Shown piece after piece: positions 36,912 to 47,120 of a DNA stretch of 64,000 nt. The position numbers and the translations under genes are program-made. How positions within the stretch are numbered: position 1 is the first letter of the stretch; each line of letters starts with the position of its first letter. The notes under the pieces were generated by a model. That model saw only the letters and a program-made list of their open reading frames with translations, was not told the origin of the DNA and made no database searches. Origin of the DNA: Corynebacterium sp. p3-SID1056 (GTDB lineage Bacteria > Actinomycetota > Actinomycetes > Mycobacteriales > Mycobacteriaceae); NCBI RefSeq assembly GCF_025152525.1, contig NZ_JALXXL010000001.1:62001-126000 (forward strand), in the 5' to 3' direction.

Positions 36912-37044
36912 CCTCCGGTCAGAAGTGTCGTTCAAGTGACCGGAGGTCTCCCCCACCCCTGTAAATGAGGCGGCCCAGACCGGGGCGCGTGGTGCGCTGC
37001 CGTGCTGACGATCCGGGCACTTACGGGGTACTCCCCTCCAAGCG
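36912..37044 (-). promoter_or_regulatory. yybP-ykoY (Mn2+) riboswitch before terC
   Basis: On the minus strand the leader carries the family landmarks in order: GGGGAGTA (37029-37036), CGTCAgcACG (37001-37010) and GGGAGACCTCC near 36945-36955. Then TGACCGGAGG with the ribosome site (36912-36921) is complementary to CCTCCGGTCA at 36937-36946. Without ligand the ribosome site would be paired. Mn2+ binding would use the GACCTCC strand and free it. Promoter -10 TAGAGT lies just upstream. Confidence 0.75.
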
Positions 37045-37050
37045 CGTCCA

Positions 37051-37056
37051 ACTCTA
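37051..37056 (-). promoter_or_regulatory. -10 element of the terC riboswitch transcript
   Basis: TAGAGT on the minus strand puts the transcription start near 37044, exactly at the beginning of the aptamer. Confidence 0.5.
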
Positions 37057-37108
37057 CACCACCGGGAGCACGAAGCGAGAAGACACCGTCCGCTGAGGTC
37101 TGTGGCGC

Positions 37109-37711
37109 CTACACAGCGAAAGGGTCATCGTTCGGGTCCAGGTGGAGACGAAGCTCGACCGCGTTTGCGATTTCACGAGCGACTGCCTCACCACACACAT
37201 CAGCAACGAACGCCATCGCCATATCTGTTCCAGCTGAGACTCCAGATGATGTCCAACGGTCGCGATCGTGCACCCAACGGGCCGAGCGACGCCAGTCAAT
37301 GTCGTGGCCGAAACTGGTGGCCCAGGTAAACGCTCGCTTATTGCTCGTAGCCGCATGACCTTCCAGGAGCCCTGCCGCGGCTAGCAGCGCCGAGCCGGTG
37401 CACACCGACATCACCACGTGAGCTTCGCTCGCCAGGATTTTTAGCTGGCTGAGGAAGCACTCGTCGCGCACCAACTCGCGGGTCCCCTTCCCTCCTGGGA
37501 CGAACACTACATCGCTGCTGAGCGACGAATAGTCGCGGTCGGCCTCAAAGTGAACCCCTTGAGACGAGCGCACAGGCCGCCCATCAGGGGAAAGCAACGT
37601 AGTTTCCCAGCCAGCAACCTTTGAGAAGATCTCCAGTGGGCCAGCCACGTCGAGCAGCTCGAACCCGTCAAACAGAACCAACGAGATCCGCTTTGAGCTG
37701 CGCTGCTGCAT
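37109..37711 (-). CDS. DJ-1/PfpI family protein
   Basis: A 200-residue class I glutamine amidotransferase-like protein of the DJ-1/PfpI superfamily. The nucleophilic-elbow cysteine lies in SVCTGSALLAAAGLL. It resembles the sensor domain of GATase1-AraC regulators and isonitrile hydratase, but lacks a DNA-binding domain. Its ATG directly follows the ftsK TAG, without a ribosome site, so translation is probably coupled. The exact substrate is unknown. Confidence 0.82.
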   Translation of the reverse strand: MQQRSSKRISLVLFDGFELLDVAGPLEIFSKVAGWETTLLSPDGRPVRSSQGVHFEADRDYSSLSSDVVFVPGGKGTRELVRDECFLSQLKILASEAHVVMSVCTGSALLAAAGLLEGHAATSNKRAFTWATSFGHDIDWRRSARWVHDRDRWTSSGVSAGTDMAMAFVADVCGEAVAREIANAVELRLHLDPNDDPFAV

Positions 37712-40700
37712 CTAGAACGCGCCGCCAGTCGGGTTGTAGGTTGCCTGCACGGTGCGGGTCTCATCGTCAGCATCCGAGCCATCGCTTGCCGACGCCCCGT
37801 CGTCCTCCGCACCCGCCTCCTTCGGAGCCTCGGCGGGGTCGGCACCCTTGATCATCCAGATGATGGTCTCGAGCTCCTCTGGCTTGACCAGCACCTCGCG
37901 CGCCTTCGAGCCTTCGGAAGGCCCAACCACGCCGCGCGACTCCATCAGGTCCATCAGACGCCCGGCCTTGGCGAACCCGATGCGCAGCTTACGCTGCAGC
38001 ATCGACGTGGAGCCGAGCTGCGAGGTCACCACGAGCTCGACTGCTTCGAGCAGGTCGTCGAGGTCCTTGCCGATGTCGTCGTCAATGACCTTCTTCTCCG
38101 CCTGCTTGTCTTCGGTGACTCCCTCGACGTAGTCGGGTTCGTCCTGGGACTTCGCGGCGTCGACAACTGCCTGGATCTCCTCGTCGGTAACGAAGGCACC
38201 CTGGAGGCGCTGCGGCTTTCCCGCGCCCTGCGGGATGAACAGGCCATCGCCCATACCGATGAGCTTCTCGGCACCGCCCTGATCCAGGATCACGCGTGAG
38301 TCAGTCAGCGATGAGGTAGCGAACGCCAGGCGCGAGGGCACGTTGGTCTTAATCAGACCGGTCACGACGTCCACCGACGGGCGCTGCGTAGCCAAAACGA
38401 GGTGAATACCCGCCGCGCGCGCCTTCTGCGTGATGCGGACGATGGACTCCTCGATCTCCTTCGGTGCCGTCATCATGAGGTCGGCCAACTCGTCGACAAC
38501 ACACACGATGAAGGGGTACGGACGCATTTCACGCTCCGAGCCTGGCGGGGCCTGGATCTCGCCGCTGCGCACCTTCCGGTTGAAATCCTTGATGTGGCGC
38601 ACACGCGCCTGCTTCATGTCGAGGTACCGCTGCTCCATCTCTTCGACGAGCCACTGCAACGCGGCCGCTGCCTTCTTCGGCTGCGTGATGATCGGAGTGA
38701 TCAGGTGCGGGATGCCCTCGTAAGGCGTCAGCTCGACCATCTTCGGGTCCACCAGGATCAGCCGCACGTCCTCTGGGGTCGCGCGAGTAAGCAGCGAGAC
38801 CAGCATCGAGTTCACAAACGCCGACTTACCGGAACCGGTGGAACCCGCAACCAGCAGGTGCGGCATCTTCTGCACAGAGGAAGCGATGAAGTCGCCCTCG
38901 ATGTCCTTGCCCAAGCCGATCAGCATCGGATCCTCGTCACCCGCGACCTTCGGCGCATCGAGCACGTCGCGGAGCCGCACCATCTCGCGGTCGCGGTTCG
39001 GCACCTCAATGCCCACTGCAGACTTGCCCGGAATTGGGGTGAGCAGGCGCACGTTGTCCGTGGCCACAGCGTAGGCCAGGTTGGACTGCAGGTTCGTAAT
39101 CTTGGAGACCTTCACGCCAGGGCCGAGCTCGATTTCGTAGCGCGTCACAGTCGGCCCGCGGGAGAACCCGGTAACCTGCGCGTTGACCTTGAACTCTTCA
39201 AAGACATCAGTGATGGCTTCGATCATGCGGTCGTTGGTCTCCGTGCGCGTCTTCGGAGCCTCGCCTTCAATGAGCAAGCTTGTCGACGGCAACGTGTACT
39301 CCGTACCCCGCGCCAGCTTTCGCGCCTGCTGCGGGGCGGGTGCCGCACCGTCCGAAGCGTCGGAGGTGACTGTGGCGTCGAGTTCCGACTTCGGCGTGGA
39401 GGCAGGCACCGCGGCGGCGTCGATACCCGAGCGCGCGACGATCGCCTTGCGCACCGCATCTCGCGAGCTAGCGACCGCATCGCCTGCCGCTTCGGCCGCC
39501 TTGCCCGCTGCCTCGGCCTTACCTGCTGCAGCGGCTCCCGCGGTTGCGCCCGCGGCACCGGCCGCTGCGGCTGCGGTCCGGCCTGCACCCTTGACAGTCG
39601 CGGCTGCGGTCGTGCCCGCAGCCTCGGCGACGTCTGCGCCACGGGAAAGTACCTTCGTCTCTTCCTGCGTCTTTGGCTGCGTGCGACTGCGCGACGGTCG
39701 CTCGAGTCGCTCAGTGTGCTCGGGCGTAGCGAAAGCCTTGGTCACCGGAGCGCCAAAGTCATCGCGCCCCTCCTCGCCCGCATCACTTGCCGGAGCGACA
39801 TCGCGACCGTCAGCCGGGTAGTTATCCATTGGCGTACGGGCTTTGCGCGCGCGGCGCTTCTGCGGGCGCGCCTCACGAGGCTCGCGCTCCGGTTCGCTCT
39901 CCGGTTCGCACTCCGGTCGGCGAAGGCGCGGACGGCGCCGTTCACGGCCCTCCGCGATATCCTCCAGGTCTTGGGAGACGTGCCCGTAGAGGTCGTCATC
40001 GTCTTCCTCGTCCCACTCCTCGTCGAGTGCGGCTTCGGGGTCGCGGGCCGAGTCAATCAGCTCCGTGAACCACGCGACGACCATGTCGTAGGCCTGGCGC
40101 ACAGTAATACCTGTGGTTTTTAGCGCGCCGTACACAATGATGAGCGCGAGCAACGGTACTGCGACGTAGGAAGAAAACCCGGCGGCGAGCACGCCGCCGG
40201 TATACGCACCGATGATGCCACCGGCTATGCGGCGGGTTTCCCAATCGGCGGGGTTGCCAGCAAAGACGTGCACGAGCCCGAGCATTGCCACAGCGATAAT
40301 GCTCAGCCCGAGCGTCACGCGCGAGCGCACCTCGCCAGGTGCGCGCACATTGAGCATGAGCGCAATAGCGACGCCTACGAGCAGCACGGGAAGGATGAGC
40401 GCGCCCGCGCCGATCACCCAATGGGTCGCCTTTGCAATCAGTTCGCCGATGGGGCCTGCGATGTCCAACCAGACGGAGGCACCGATGACTGCGGCTAAGC
40501 CAATGAGCAACAGACCCCAGGCATCCGCATGCTCGGCAAAGGTGCCGCGATACGGACGGTGCGCGGACTGCCCATCATCTTCGTCTGCCCAGTCTGCTGC
40601 GTGGGCATCTTCTACAGCGCTGTCGGTATTGTCACCGTCCGCATAACGGCTGGCTCCGGGGTGCGCACGAGTTCGTGCGCTTCTCCTCCTGCGCTCTGGT

Positions 40701-41002
40701 TGCACGTGCTCCTCTTCGTCTTCAAATGGATCAAAAGTCTCGTCTGCATCATCGTCATGGTTCCGACGCCCACTCCCGAGTTTCCGCGTGAGCGCGCCGA
40801 AGGCAGTGCCGACGCCGCGGGCTGCCGAGCCCAACGAGTGGCCGACCGCTCGCGTGGCCGAGCCGACGCGCTCGTCTGCGGTTTCCGCCGCAACCATCGA
40901 CGACGTCGGTGGATGCGTGAGCGACACGGGGCCGCTACGGCGCGCGGACGACCCGCCGGATCGAGGGCGGGTTGAGCGTGGGGCGGAATTTTTGACAGAC
41001 AT
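37712..41002 (-). CDS. ftsK: DNA translocase FtsK
   Basis: A 1096-residue FtsK/SpoIIIE translocase moves DNA at the division septum and activates dimer resolution. It has a charged N terminus, four to five membrane segments (about 160-300), a long acidic then Ala/Gly/Lys-rich linker, the RecA-like motor with [13 protein letters not shown], and a C-terminal winged-helix gamma domain (about 990-1055). A tail of about 40 residues follows. TAGAGT ends 7 nt before the ATG, so it is probably leaderless. Confidence 0.96.
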   Translation of the reverse strand: MSVKNSAPRSTRPRSGGSSARRSGPVSLTHPPTSSMVAAETADERVGSATRAVGHSLGSAARGVGTAFGALTRKLGSGRRNHDDDADETFDPFEDEEEHVQPERRRRSARTRAHPGASRYADGDNTDSAVEDAHAADWADEDDGQSAHRPYRGTFAEHADAWGLLLIGLAAVIGASVWLDIAGPIGELIAKATHWVIGAGALILPVLLVGVAIALMLNVRAPGEVRSRVTLGLSIIAVAMLGLVHVFAGNPADWETRRIAGGIIGAYTGGVLAAGFSSYVAVPLLALIIVYGALKTTGITVRQAYDMVVAWFTELIDSARDPEAALDEEWDEEDDDDLYGHVSQDLEDIAEGRERRRPRLRRPECEPESEPEREPREARPQKRRARKARTPMDNYPADGRDVAPASDAGEEGRDDFGAPVTKAFATPEHTERLERPSRSRTQPKTQEETKVLSRGADVAEAAGTTAAATVKGAGRTAAAAAGAAGATAGAAAAGKAEAAGKAAEAAGDAVASSRDAVRKAIVARSGIDAAAVPASTPKSELDATVTSDASDGAAPAPQQARKLARGTEYTLPSTSLLIEGEAPKTRTETNDRMIEAITDVFEEFKVNAQVTGFSRGPTVTRYEIELGPGVKVSKITNLQSNLAYAVATDNVRLLTPIPGKSAVGIEVPNRDREMVRLRDVLDAPKVAGDEDPMLIGLGKDIEGDFIASSVQKMPHLLVAGSTGSGKSAFVNSMLVSLLTRATPEDVRLILVDPKMVELTPYEGIPHLITPIITQPKKAAAALQWLVEEMEQRYLDMKQARVRHIKDFNRKVRSGEIQAPPGSEREMRPYPFIVCVVDELADLMMTAPKEIEESIVRITQKARAAGIHLVLATQRPSVDVVTGLIKTNVPSRLAFATSSLTDSRVILDQGGAEKLIGMGDGLFIPQGAGKPQRLQGAFVTDEEIQAVVDAAKSQDEPDYVEGVTEDKQAEKKVIDDDIGKDLDDLLEAVELVVTSQLGSTSMLQRKLRIGFAKAGRLMDLMESRGVVGPSEGSKAREVLVKPEELETIIWMIKGADPAEAPKEAGAEDDGASASDGSDADDETRTVQATYNPTGGAF

Positions 41003-41009
41003 GGCTGTA

Positions 41010-41015
41010 ACTCTA
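41010..41015 (-). promoter_or_regulatory. -10 element of leaderless ftsK promoter
   Basis: TAGAGT ends 7 nt before ATG 41002. Confidence 0.6.
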
Positions 41016-41047
41016 ATACCTCAAGTCACATTATTCACAGAGGCATC

Positions 41048-41083
41048 GCGGGGTGGTGCGAAGTTTTTCTCACACCACCCCGC
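41048..41083 (-). terminator. Terminator upstream of ftsK
   Basis: An 11-bp perfect stem (GCGGGGTGGTG and its complement) with a 14-nt loop follows the stop of the TIGR03085-type gene. Confidence 0.8.
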
Positions 41084-41098
41084 TACAGCCCGGTCGGC

Positions 41099-41728
41099 CT
41101 AGCCCAAGGAAATGTCGTAGCCGGCGAGCAGCTCGCCGCCGTCGACACGCACTTGCGCGGCGGTGGTGCGCCCCGTCACCCACAGCAATAGCTCGGCAGG
41201 TGCACCGAAGACGCGGGCGACCCTGTCACCCTTGTGTGCGACTCCCGCCGATTCGCCAAGCGTTACCGGCGGAAGATCTTCCGGTGTAAGGATTACCGGA
41301 ACCGGTGCCTTGCGCAGCGTGAGCTTGCCGTACCGGGCAGCCAGCTTGAGCAGCTTCGTCTGCGTCGCCAAGCTAAGCTCGCGGGGCTCGGCACCTGCCT
41401 GTGCGCGGCGGACATCCTCATGGTGAAGGAAGTGCTCCCCCTCGTTTGCTAGCGCAAAGAGCGCGCCGACGAGCCGATTGGGACCGGCGAGCCAGTCGGC
41501 GATCGTTTCCTCGTACGGCCTGCTTTTTGCAGCCTCCATTTCCCGGTCGAGCCTCTTGCTCAAGGCCGGCACGAACGCTCCCGCTATCCACGGCAGACGC
41601 TGCTCGCGCACGTAGAGGTGCGCAGCCAAATCGCGTGTGCGCCACCCCTCAAGCAGCGTGGGCGCGTCCGGCCCAAGTTCGCGCAACAGCGCAGCGAGCT
41701 TTTCCCGTTCACTAGAAGCAAAAGACAT
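41099..41728 (-). CDS. TIGR03085-type metal-binding protein (maleylpyruvate isomerase/DinB-like)
   Basis: A 209-residue protein of the DinB/maleylpyruvate-isomerase-like superfamily. The N-terminal four-helix bundle carries likely metal ligands in DLAAHLYVRE and HFLHHEDVRRA. Relatives use mycothiol as cofactor. The specific reaction is unknown. TAGGGT ends 7 nt before the ATG, and an AAAGG lies within the gap. Both leaderless and weakly led translation fit. Confidence 0.8.
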   Translation of the reverse strand: MSFASSEREKLAALLRELGPDAPTLLEGWRTRDLAAHLYVREQRLPWIAGAFVPALSKRLDREMEAAKSRPYEETIADWLAGPNRLVGALFALANEGEHFLHHEDVRRAQAGAEPRELSLATQTKLLKLAARYGKLTLRKAPVPVILTPEDLPPVTLGESAGVAHKGDRVARVFGAPAELLLWVTGRTTAAQVRVDGGELLAGYDISLG

Positions 41729-41735
41729 GCCTTTT

Positions 41736-41741
41736 ACCCTA
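41736..41741 (-). promoter_or_regulatory. -10 element of promoter for the TIGR03085-type gene
   Basis: TAGGGT ends 7 nt before ATG 41728. Confidence 0.5.
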
Positions 41742-41758
41742 GCGCGAAAACATCGCGC

Positions 41759-42205
41759 TTAGCCGCGGGAGCTCGACAGCCGCTGCTCCAAAGAAACGAA
41801 GGGGCGGATAAGAGGCGCGAACATTGCCACAACTGGGTCGGTCGTGATGACCTTGCCTCCGGTGCCGCGGCCGAGCTCGACTGCCTGCTTGCCATCGGCG
41901 TAGCACTCCCCCAGCCCGCCTTTGAAGTTCATCGCACAGATGATCGTGTCCGGCTCGTAGTTACCCACGACGCGGACCCCCTGGACGCCGCTGTTGCGAA
42001 AATCCGGGTTCCCAAGCTTGATGGCGTCATAGCTCCTCCAGCTGGTGCCGTACCCGGGCTCGTAGGGGACCTCGGTGCCTTCCGGCAGCGGGCGGCCGCC
42101 CGTCCAGTCGGTCTCGTCTTCCGCCGCAGATGCGGCAGGGATGGCAGGGGCAGAAAGTACTGTGGCGGCGAGAAACGCCGCGGCAAATTTCCTAAGCGTT
42201 GTCAT
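41759..42205 (-). CDS. Small secreted protein of unknown function
   Basis: A 148-residue product with a clear Sec signal peptide (1-28, cleavage after ASA). The mature part is short and acidic and has two cysteines (IICAMNF and GECYADG), which could form a disulfide. I do not recognise a family. TAGAAT ends 8 nt before the ATG at 42205. The longer frame upstream crosses a terminator and is rejected. Confidence 0.7.
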   Translation of the reverse strand: MTTLRKFAAAFLAATVLSAPAIPAASAAEDETDWTGGRPLPEGTEVPYEPGYGTSWRSYDAIKLGNPDFRNSGVQGVRVVGNYEPDTIICAMNFKGGLGECYADGKQAVELGRGTGGKVITTDPVVAMFAPLIRPFVSLEQRLSSSRG

Positions 42206-42213
42206 GCCACGAC

Positions 42214-42219
42214 ATTCTA
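42214..42219 (-). promoter_or_regulatory. -10 element of leaderless promoter for the secreted protein gene
   Basis: TAGAAT ends 8 nt before ATG 42205. Confidence 0.45.
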
Positions 42220-42305
42220 TACAACTGTCAGCGATAAGAACACCCCTCGTAGAAAAATTCCGTCTGCGCGGAATTAGTCTGGCAGTTCGCTGGATGTGCA
42301 TAGAC

Positions 42306-42322
42306 GGAGCTAGCTCCATTTG
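42306..42322. repeat. GGAGCTAGCTCC palindrome, copy 1
   Basis: The 17-bp string GGAGCTAGCTCCATTTG is shared exactly with the larger palindrome at 49920. The 12-bp core is a perfect palindrome. Confidence 0.55.
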
Positions 42323-42353
42323 AACCAGCCAGTGCACTTGCTCGGGACACGCG

Positions 42354-42390
42354 TCGCCCCCTTGGCCACATCTCATGGCCAAGGGGGCGA
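42354..42390 (-). terminator. Terminator of the rnj operon
   Basis: A perfect 15-bp stem (TCGCCCCCTTGGCCA and its complement) with a 7-nt loop. A T tract precedes rather than follows it in the direction of rnj transcription, so it may also act as a 3'-end stabiliser. Confidence 0.8.
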
Positions 42391-42410
42391 AGGAAAAACA
42401 AGCGTAACGC

Positions 42411-44471
42411 TTAGAGCGATTCGCGAGTTGCCTCGATGTCCTCGTCGTCAACCGGGAGGTTCTCTGCGGCCATCGGTACGACGGTCGGCAGGATCACCGG
42501 CTCGCGCTTGTACTTCTGCTCGATGGAGCGCGAAAGCTTGCGGCGCAGCTGCTGCACCATGCGGTACGGGTCATTCTCGCCCTCCGCTGCAAGGTCACCC
42601 ATGACGCTTTCGACAATCTCGACGACCTTCTTGTTGAAGTCGCGATCGTCGTCGGAGAAGCCGGTGGTGGACACGCGCGGTGCCTCGAGGAGCTGCCCCG
42701 TGGCGTCGTCGATCACGCAGGTGATCGAGACCACGCCGCCGGATGCGAGCGAGGAACGGTCCGCCAGCACGTCCGGATCCACGTCGCCCATCGTTACGCC
42801 GTCGACGTAGAGCTGGCCGACCTGGTATTGGCCGACCACCTTGATCTTGCCAGCCTGCATGTCGACGACCACGCCGTTCTGGGCAAGCGCAGTGTTCTCC
42901 GGGCGCACACCGGTGGAGATAGCAAGCTCCTTGTTCGCGCGCATGTGGCGCCACTCGCCGTGCACCGGCATCGCGTTGCGCGGACGCGCAGCGTTGTACA
43001 GCTGCAGCAGCTCACCGGCGTAGCCGTGGCCGGAGGCGTGCACGTGTGCTTCACTGTTGGTGATCACCTTCGCACCGATCTGGGCGAGGTTGTTGATCAC
43101 GGCGAAGACCGCTTCCTCATTGCCCGGGATCAGCGAGGAGGACAGGATGATCGTGTCGCCGTCGCGCACCGTGATCTGGCGGTGCTCGCGACGCGACATG
43201 CGCGAGAGCGCAGCCATCGGCTCGCCCTGGGTACCGGTGGTGATGAGCACCGTCTTGTGCGGCGCCATCTTTGCGGCTTCTTCGATCGGGATGATCGTGC
43301 CCTTCGGGGCCTTCAACAGGCTCATCTTCTCCGCGATCTCCATGTTGCGCAGCATGGAGCGGCCGTTGAAGGCCACCTTGCGGTTGTTCGCCACAGCGGC
43401 GTTCACCGCCATCTGCACACGCGCCACGTTCGACGCGAAGGAGGCGATCACCACGCGCTGTTTTGCCTGCGAAACCAGACGCACCAGCGTCTCCTCGATG
43501 CCCGCCTCGGATGCAGAGATACCCGGGATGGTGGCGTTGGTGGAGTCGCACAGGAACAGGTCCACGCCCTCGTCACCAAGCCGCGCCAGCGCCGGAATAT
43601 CGGTGGGCTTGCCGTCGTACGGAGTCTGGTCGACCTTCACGTCGCCGGTCATCACCACGTGCCCCGCACCCGTCTTGATGGACACGCCCAGGCACTCCGG
43701 GATGGAGTGGTTGACGTGCCAGAAACGCAGGCGGAACTGGCCGAGTGTGACCTCGGAATCCTTGTTTACCTCGTGCAGCTTCGGACGCTGACGGTGCTCC
43801 TGGGTCTTCGCCGCGATCAGCGCGTTGGTAAAGCGCGAGGAGTAAATCGGGATATCCGGGCGCAGCTTCAGCAGCCACGGTATCGCGCCGATGTGATCCT
43901 CGTGGCCGTGGGTGACAACCAGGCCCTCGATCTTGTCCAGCTTGTTCTCGATCGGGCCGAAGTCCGGCAGCACGAGGTCCACGCCCGGCTCGCCAGAGTT
44001 GGGGAAGAGCACGCCGCAGTCCACGATGAGCAAACGGCCGTTGTACTCAAAGACCGTCATGTTGCGGCCGATTTCAGAAATGCCGCCCAGTGCGTAGATA
44101 CGCAGGGTGTCCTTTGCAGGCTTCGGCGGGGCCGGCAGACGCTTCGTCAGATCCGCACCCTGCATGGACTTCACCGGGTTGCGACGTCCACCGCCCGACC
44201 CACCACGGCCGCGGCGGCGCCGGTTGCGGTTGTTTCCGCCGCGGCCACCGCCGCCATTACCGCCTCCCTGGCGCTTCGCGTTGCCGCCGCCATTATTGCC
44301 GTTGTTGTTCTTGCTGTTGTTACCGCCTGCGTGACCGTTGCCGCTTCCGTTGTCGGCGTCATTGTTGGGGGTCTGCTGTGCGGGTGCCTTGAATGCGGGC
44401 TGCTGCTCAGCAGGCTCCGGCGGACCCGCTTTGCGGGTGACCTTGCGGGAGCGATTACGGGGTTCGTTCAT
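42411..44471 (-). CDS. rnj: Ribonuclease J
   Basis: A 686-residue metallo-beta-lactamase/beta-CASP nuclease for mRNA and rRNA processing. The zinc motif HGHEDH is at 188-193. Beta-CASP and C-terminal domains are complete. The first 120 residues are a disordered basic tail rich in Gly, Asn and Arg with RGG-like repeats, as in other actinobacterial RNase J proteins. It starts 2 bp after the dapA stop, so it is probably in one unit with dapA. Confidence 0.96.
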   Translation of the reverse strand: MNEPRNRSRKVTRKAGPPEPAEQQPAFKAPAQQTPNNDADNGSGNGHAGGNNSKNNNGNNGGGNAKRQGGGNGGGGRGGNNRNRRRRGRGGSGGGRRNPVKSMQGADLTKRLPAPPKPAKDTLRIYALGGISEIGRNMTVFEYNGRLLIVDCGVLFPNSGEPGVDLVLPDFGPIENKLDKIEGLVVTHGHEDHIGAIPWLLKLRPDIPIYSSRFTNALIAAKTQEHRQRPKLHEVNKDSEVTLGQFRLRFWHVNHSIPECLGVSIKTGAGHVVMTGDVKVDQTPYDGKPTDIPALARLGDEGVDLFLCDSTNATIPGISASEAGIEETLVRLVSQAKQRVVIASFASNVARVQMAVNAAVANNRKVAFNGRSMLRNMEIAEKMSLLKAPKGTIIPIEEAAKMAPHKTVLITTGTQGEPMAALSRMSRREHRQITVRDGDTIILSSSLIPGNEEAVFAVINNLAQIGAKVITNSEAHVHASGHGYAGELLQLYNAARPRNAMPVHGEWRHMRANKELAISTGVRPENTALAQNGVVVDMQAGKIKVVGQYQVGQLYVDGVTMGDVDPDVLADRSSLASGGVVSITCVIDDATGQLLEAPRVSTTGFSDDDRDFNKKVVEIVESVMGDLAAEGENDPYRMVQQLRRKLSRSIEQKYKREPVILPTVVPMAAENLPVDDEDIEATRESL

Positions 44472-44473
44472 AC

Positions 44474-45382
44474 TTAAAGGACTCCAGCCTTTTCCATATC
44501 CTCACGGAGCACCTCGATCTGCGCGTCCGTCGCCGCGGCGACAGGCAGGCGCGGTGCCCCAACGTCAATGCCCTGCAGGCGCAGGGCTGCCTTTGCAAAA
44601 GTTGCGCCACCAAGCACGCCCTGCTGATGAGCGAGGACTGCCATGGTGTTGGCGTTGATTTCCCGCGCACGGGCGAGGTCGCCTTCCTCGAAGCTTGTGA
44701 CCATCTCGCGCATCGCCCTCGGAGCCGCATGCCCCACGACCGAGATCATGCCGGTCGCACCAACGGACAGCCACGGCAGGTTCAGCGGGTCATCGCCCGA
44801 GTACCAGGCCAAGCCACTGTCCTGGATCAGCGGGGTGGCTTCCAGGAAATTCCCCTTCGCGTCCTTGACTGCCTGGATCGTGTCCAGCTTCGCCAGCTCG
44901 GCGATCGTAGCTCCCTCGATCGGGATCCCGGAGCGTCCCGGAATGTCATAGACGCAGATCGGCAGGTCGGTTGCTTCCGCGACTGCGGTGAAGTGCGCCT
45001 TCACGCCGTCTTGCGAGGGTTTGGAGTAGTACGGGGTGACCACCAGCAGTGCGTCAGCCCCGGCGTCGCGCGAGGCTTGCGCCAGCTCCACCGAGGTCTT
45101 CGTGTTGTTTGTGCCGGCGCCCGCGATCAACCTCGCACGATCCCCGACTTCCTCCTTCACTGCCTTGAGCAGTGCAAGCTTCTCTTCCACCGTGGTGGTC
45201 GGTGACTCACCAGTGGTGCCTGCAAGGACGAGCGAATCGATGCCTTGATCAACAAGGTGGGCTGCCAACTTTCGTCCCGCGGCGCAGTCGAGTGCACCGT
45301 CAGAATCAAACGGCGTGACCATTGCGACGCAGACGGTGCCAAAAACTTCTGCACCGCGGTTAGCTTTCATAGATGTGCCCAT
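44474..45382 (-). CDS. dapA: 4-hydroxy-tetrahydrodipicolinate synthase
   Basis: A 302-residue TIM-barrel aldolase condenses pyruvate with aspartate semialdehyde, the first committed step to lysine and diaminopimelate. Catalytic Lys173 (AVKDAKGN), Tyr145 and the Thr-Thr pair 56-57 are present. TAGGGT ends 8 nt before the ATG at 45382, giving dapA its own leaderless promoter despite the closeness of thyX. Confidence 0.96.
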   Translation of the reverse strand: MGTSMKANRGAEVFGTVCVAMVTPFDSDGALDCAAGRKLAAHLVDQGIDSLVLAGTTGESPTTTVEEKLALLKAVKEEVGDRARLIAGAGTNNTKTSVELAQASRDAGADALLVVTPYYSKPSQDGVKAHFTAVAEATDLPICVYDIPGRSGIPIEGATIAELAKLDTIQAVKDAKGNFLEATPLIQDSGLAWYSGDDPLNLPWLSVGATGMISVVGHAAPRAMREMVTSFEEGDLARAREINANTMAVLAHQQGVLGGATFAKAALRLQGIDVGAPRLPVAAATDAQIEVLREDMEKAGVL

Positions 45383-45390
45383 GCCCACAA

Positions 45391-45396
45391 ACCCTA
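45391..45396 (-). promoter_or_regulatory. -10 element of leaderless dapA promoter
   Basis: TAGGGT ends 8 nt before ATG 45382. Confidence 0.5.
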
Positions 45397-45476
45397 CCCC
45401 CTCGACCCGCGCTGTGGTACAACAGCACGCCCCATGTGTGGGGCAGTTGCTTGTCGACGCCCCGCCCACGCCCCGC

Positions 45477-46229
45477 TTAAGCCACGTAGGGACTGGTGGC
45501 CATACGCGTGCCGTCGGCAAGCGTGCTGACCAAAAAGTCGTCGAAAAGCGCAGGTGCCTGCTCTTTCAGGATGTCCAGGCACGATACCGCAAGCGAGCGA
45601 ATCTCCACATCGGCATGCTCCGAGGCGCGCGCGGCGATGAAACCGCGCCAGGCGCGATAGTTGCCGGTGACCACGAAGCGCGTCTCCGTCGCGTTGGGCA
45701 AAATAGCGCGGGCTGCCTGCCGAGCCTTCTTCTTGCGCAGCAGCGCATTTGGCTCGGCCGCCATGTGCTCATCGAGTGCCGACAAGAGCTCCTCGTAGAC
45801 GAAGCGTGAGTCGTCCACGGCGCTGAGGAACATCCGCTTGAGCTCCTCGTCCTGAGCGATGATGCTGGGGACGACGACCTCATTGTCCGTGCTGTGCACA
45901 AACCGCTGCGACAGCTGGGAAAAGGAGAAATGCCGGTGGCGCAGCAGCTCGTTGCCTGCGGCACGCGAAAGCCCCCGGATGTAGAGGGTGGCCGTGGCGT
46001 GCTCCAAGAGCGCGTCGTGGCCCACGTCGAGAATATGGTGCAGGTACGCCTCGTTGGCTGCCGTGTGGGGGTTGGGTCGATCGAAAGTTTCGTAGCAGGC
46101 ACGGCCCGAGAACTCGACGAGCGACTCCGCGTCCGTGGCTCCCTCCTCAGGCTGCCAATCCACCCCCTGCGGGGGTTGGAACTGCGTTGCGGCGATGAGC
46201 TGCACATCCAGGTGCGATGAAACAGCCAT
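45477..46229 (-). CDS. thyX: Flavin-dependent thymidylate synthase ThyX
   Basis: A 250-residue ThyX makes dTMP from dUMP using FAD and methylenetetrahydrofolate. The ThyX signature RHR-x7-S is at residues 97-107, followed by QR. It begins 4 bp after the dapB stop and is in one operon with it, as in C. glutamicum and mycobacteria. Confidence 0.96.
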   Translation of the reverse strand: MAVSSHLDVQLIAATQFQPPQGVDWQPEEGATDAESLVEFSGRACYETFDRPNPHTAANEAYLHHILDVGHDALLEHATATLYIRGLSRAAGNELLRHRHFSFSQLSQRFVHSTDNEVVVPSIIAQDEELKRMFLSAVDDSRFVYEELLSALDEHMAAEPNALLRKKKARQAARAILPNATETRFVVTGNYRAWRGFIAARASEHADVEIRSLAVSCLDILKEQAPALFDDFLVSTLADGTRMATSPYVA

Positions 46230-46233
46230 CTGC

Positions 46234-47043
<810 letters not shown>

Positions 47044-47107
47044 CTAGCCCGCCGGCACCTCTTACACCGCACCGGGCGTACGCGAGGGGAACTCGGCCCC
47101 AGCGCCA

Positions 47108-47113
47108 TATACT
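47108..47113 (+). promoter_or_regulatory. -10 element of leaderless promoter for the AMIN-like lipoprotein
   Basis: TATACT, a near-perfect -10, ends 7 nt before ATG 47121. Confidence 0.6.
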
Positions 47114-47120
47114 TGAATGC

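Noticed and set aside
38402..40123. 573-codon open frame on the plus strand
   Set aside because: It is fully antisense to ftsK, has no ribosome site, and its composition mirrors ftsK codons. High GC content produces such frames.
42828..44477. 549-codon open frame on the plus strand
   Set aside because: Antisense shadow of rnj, whose family motifs are unambiguous.
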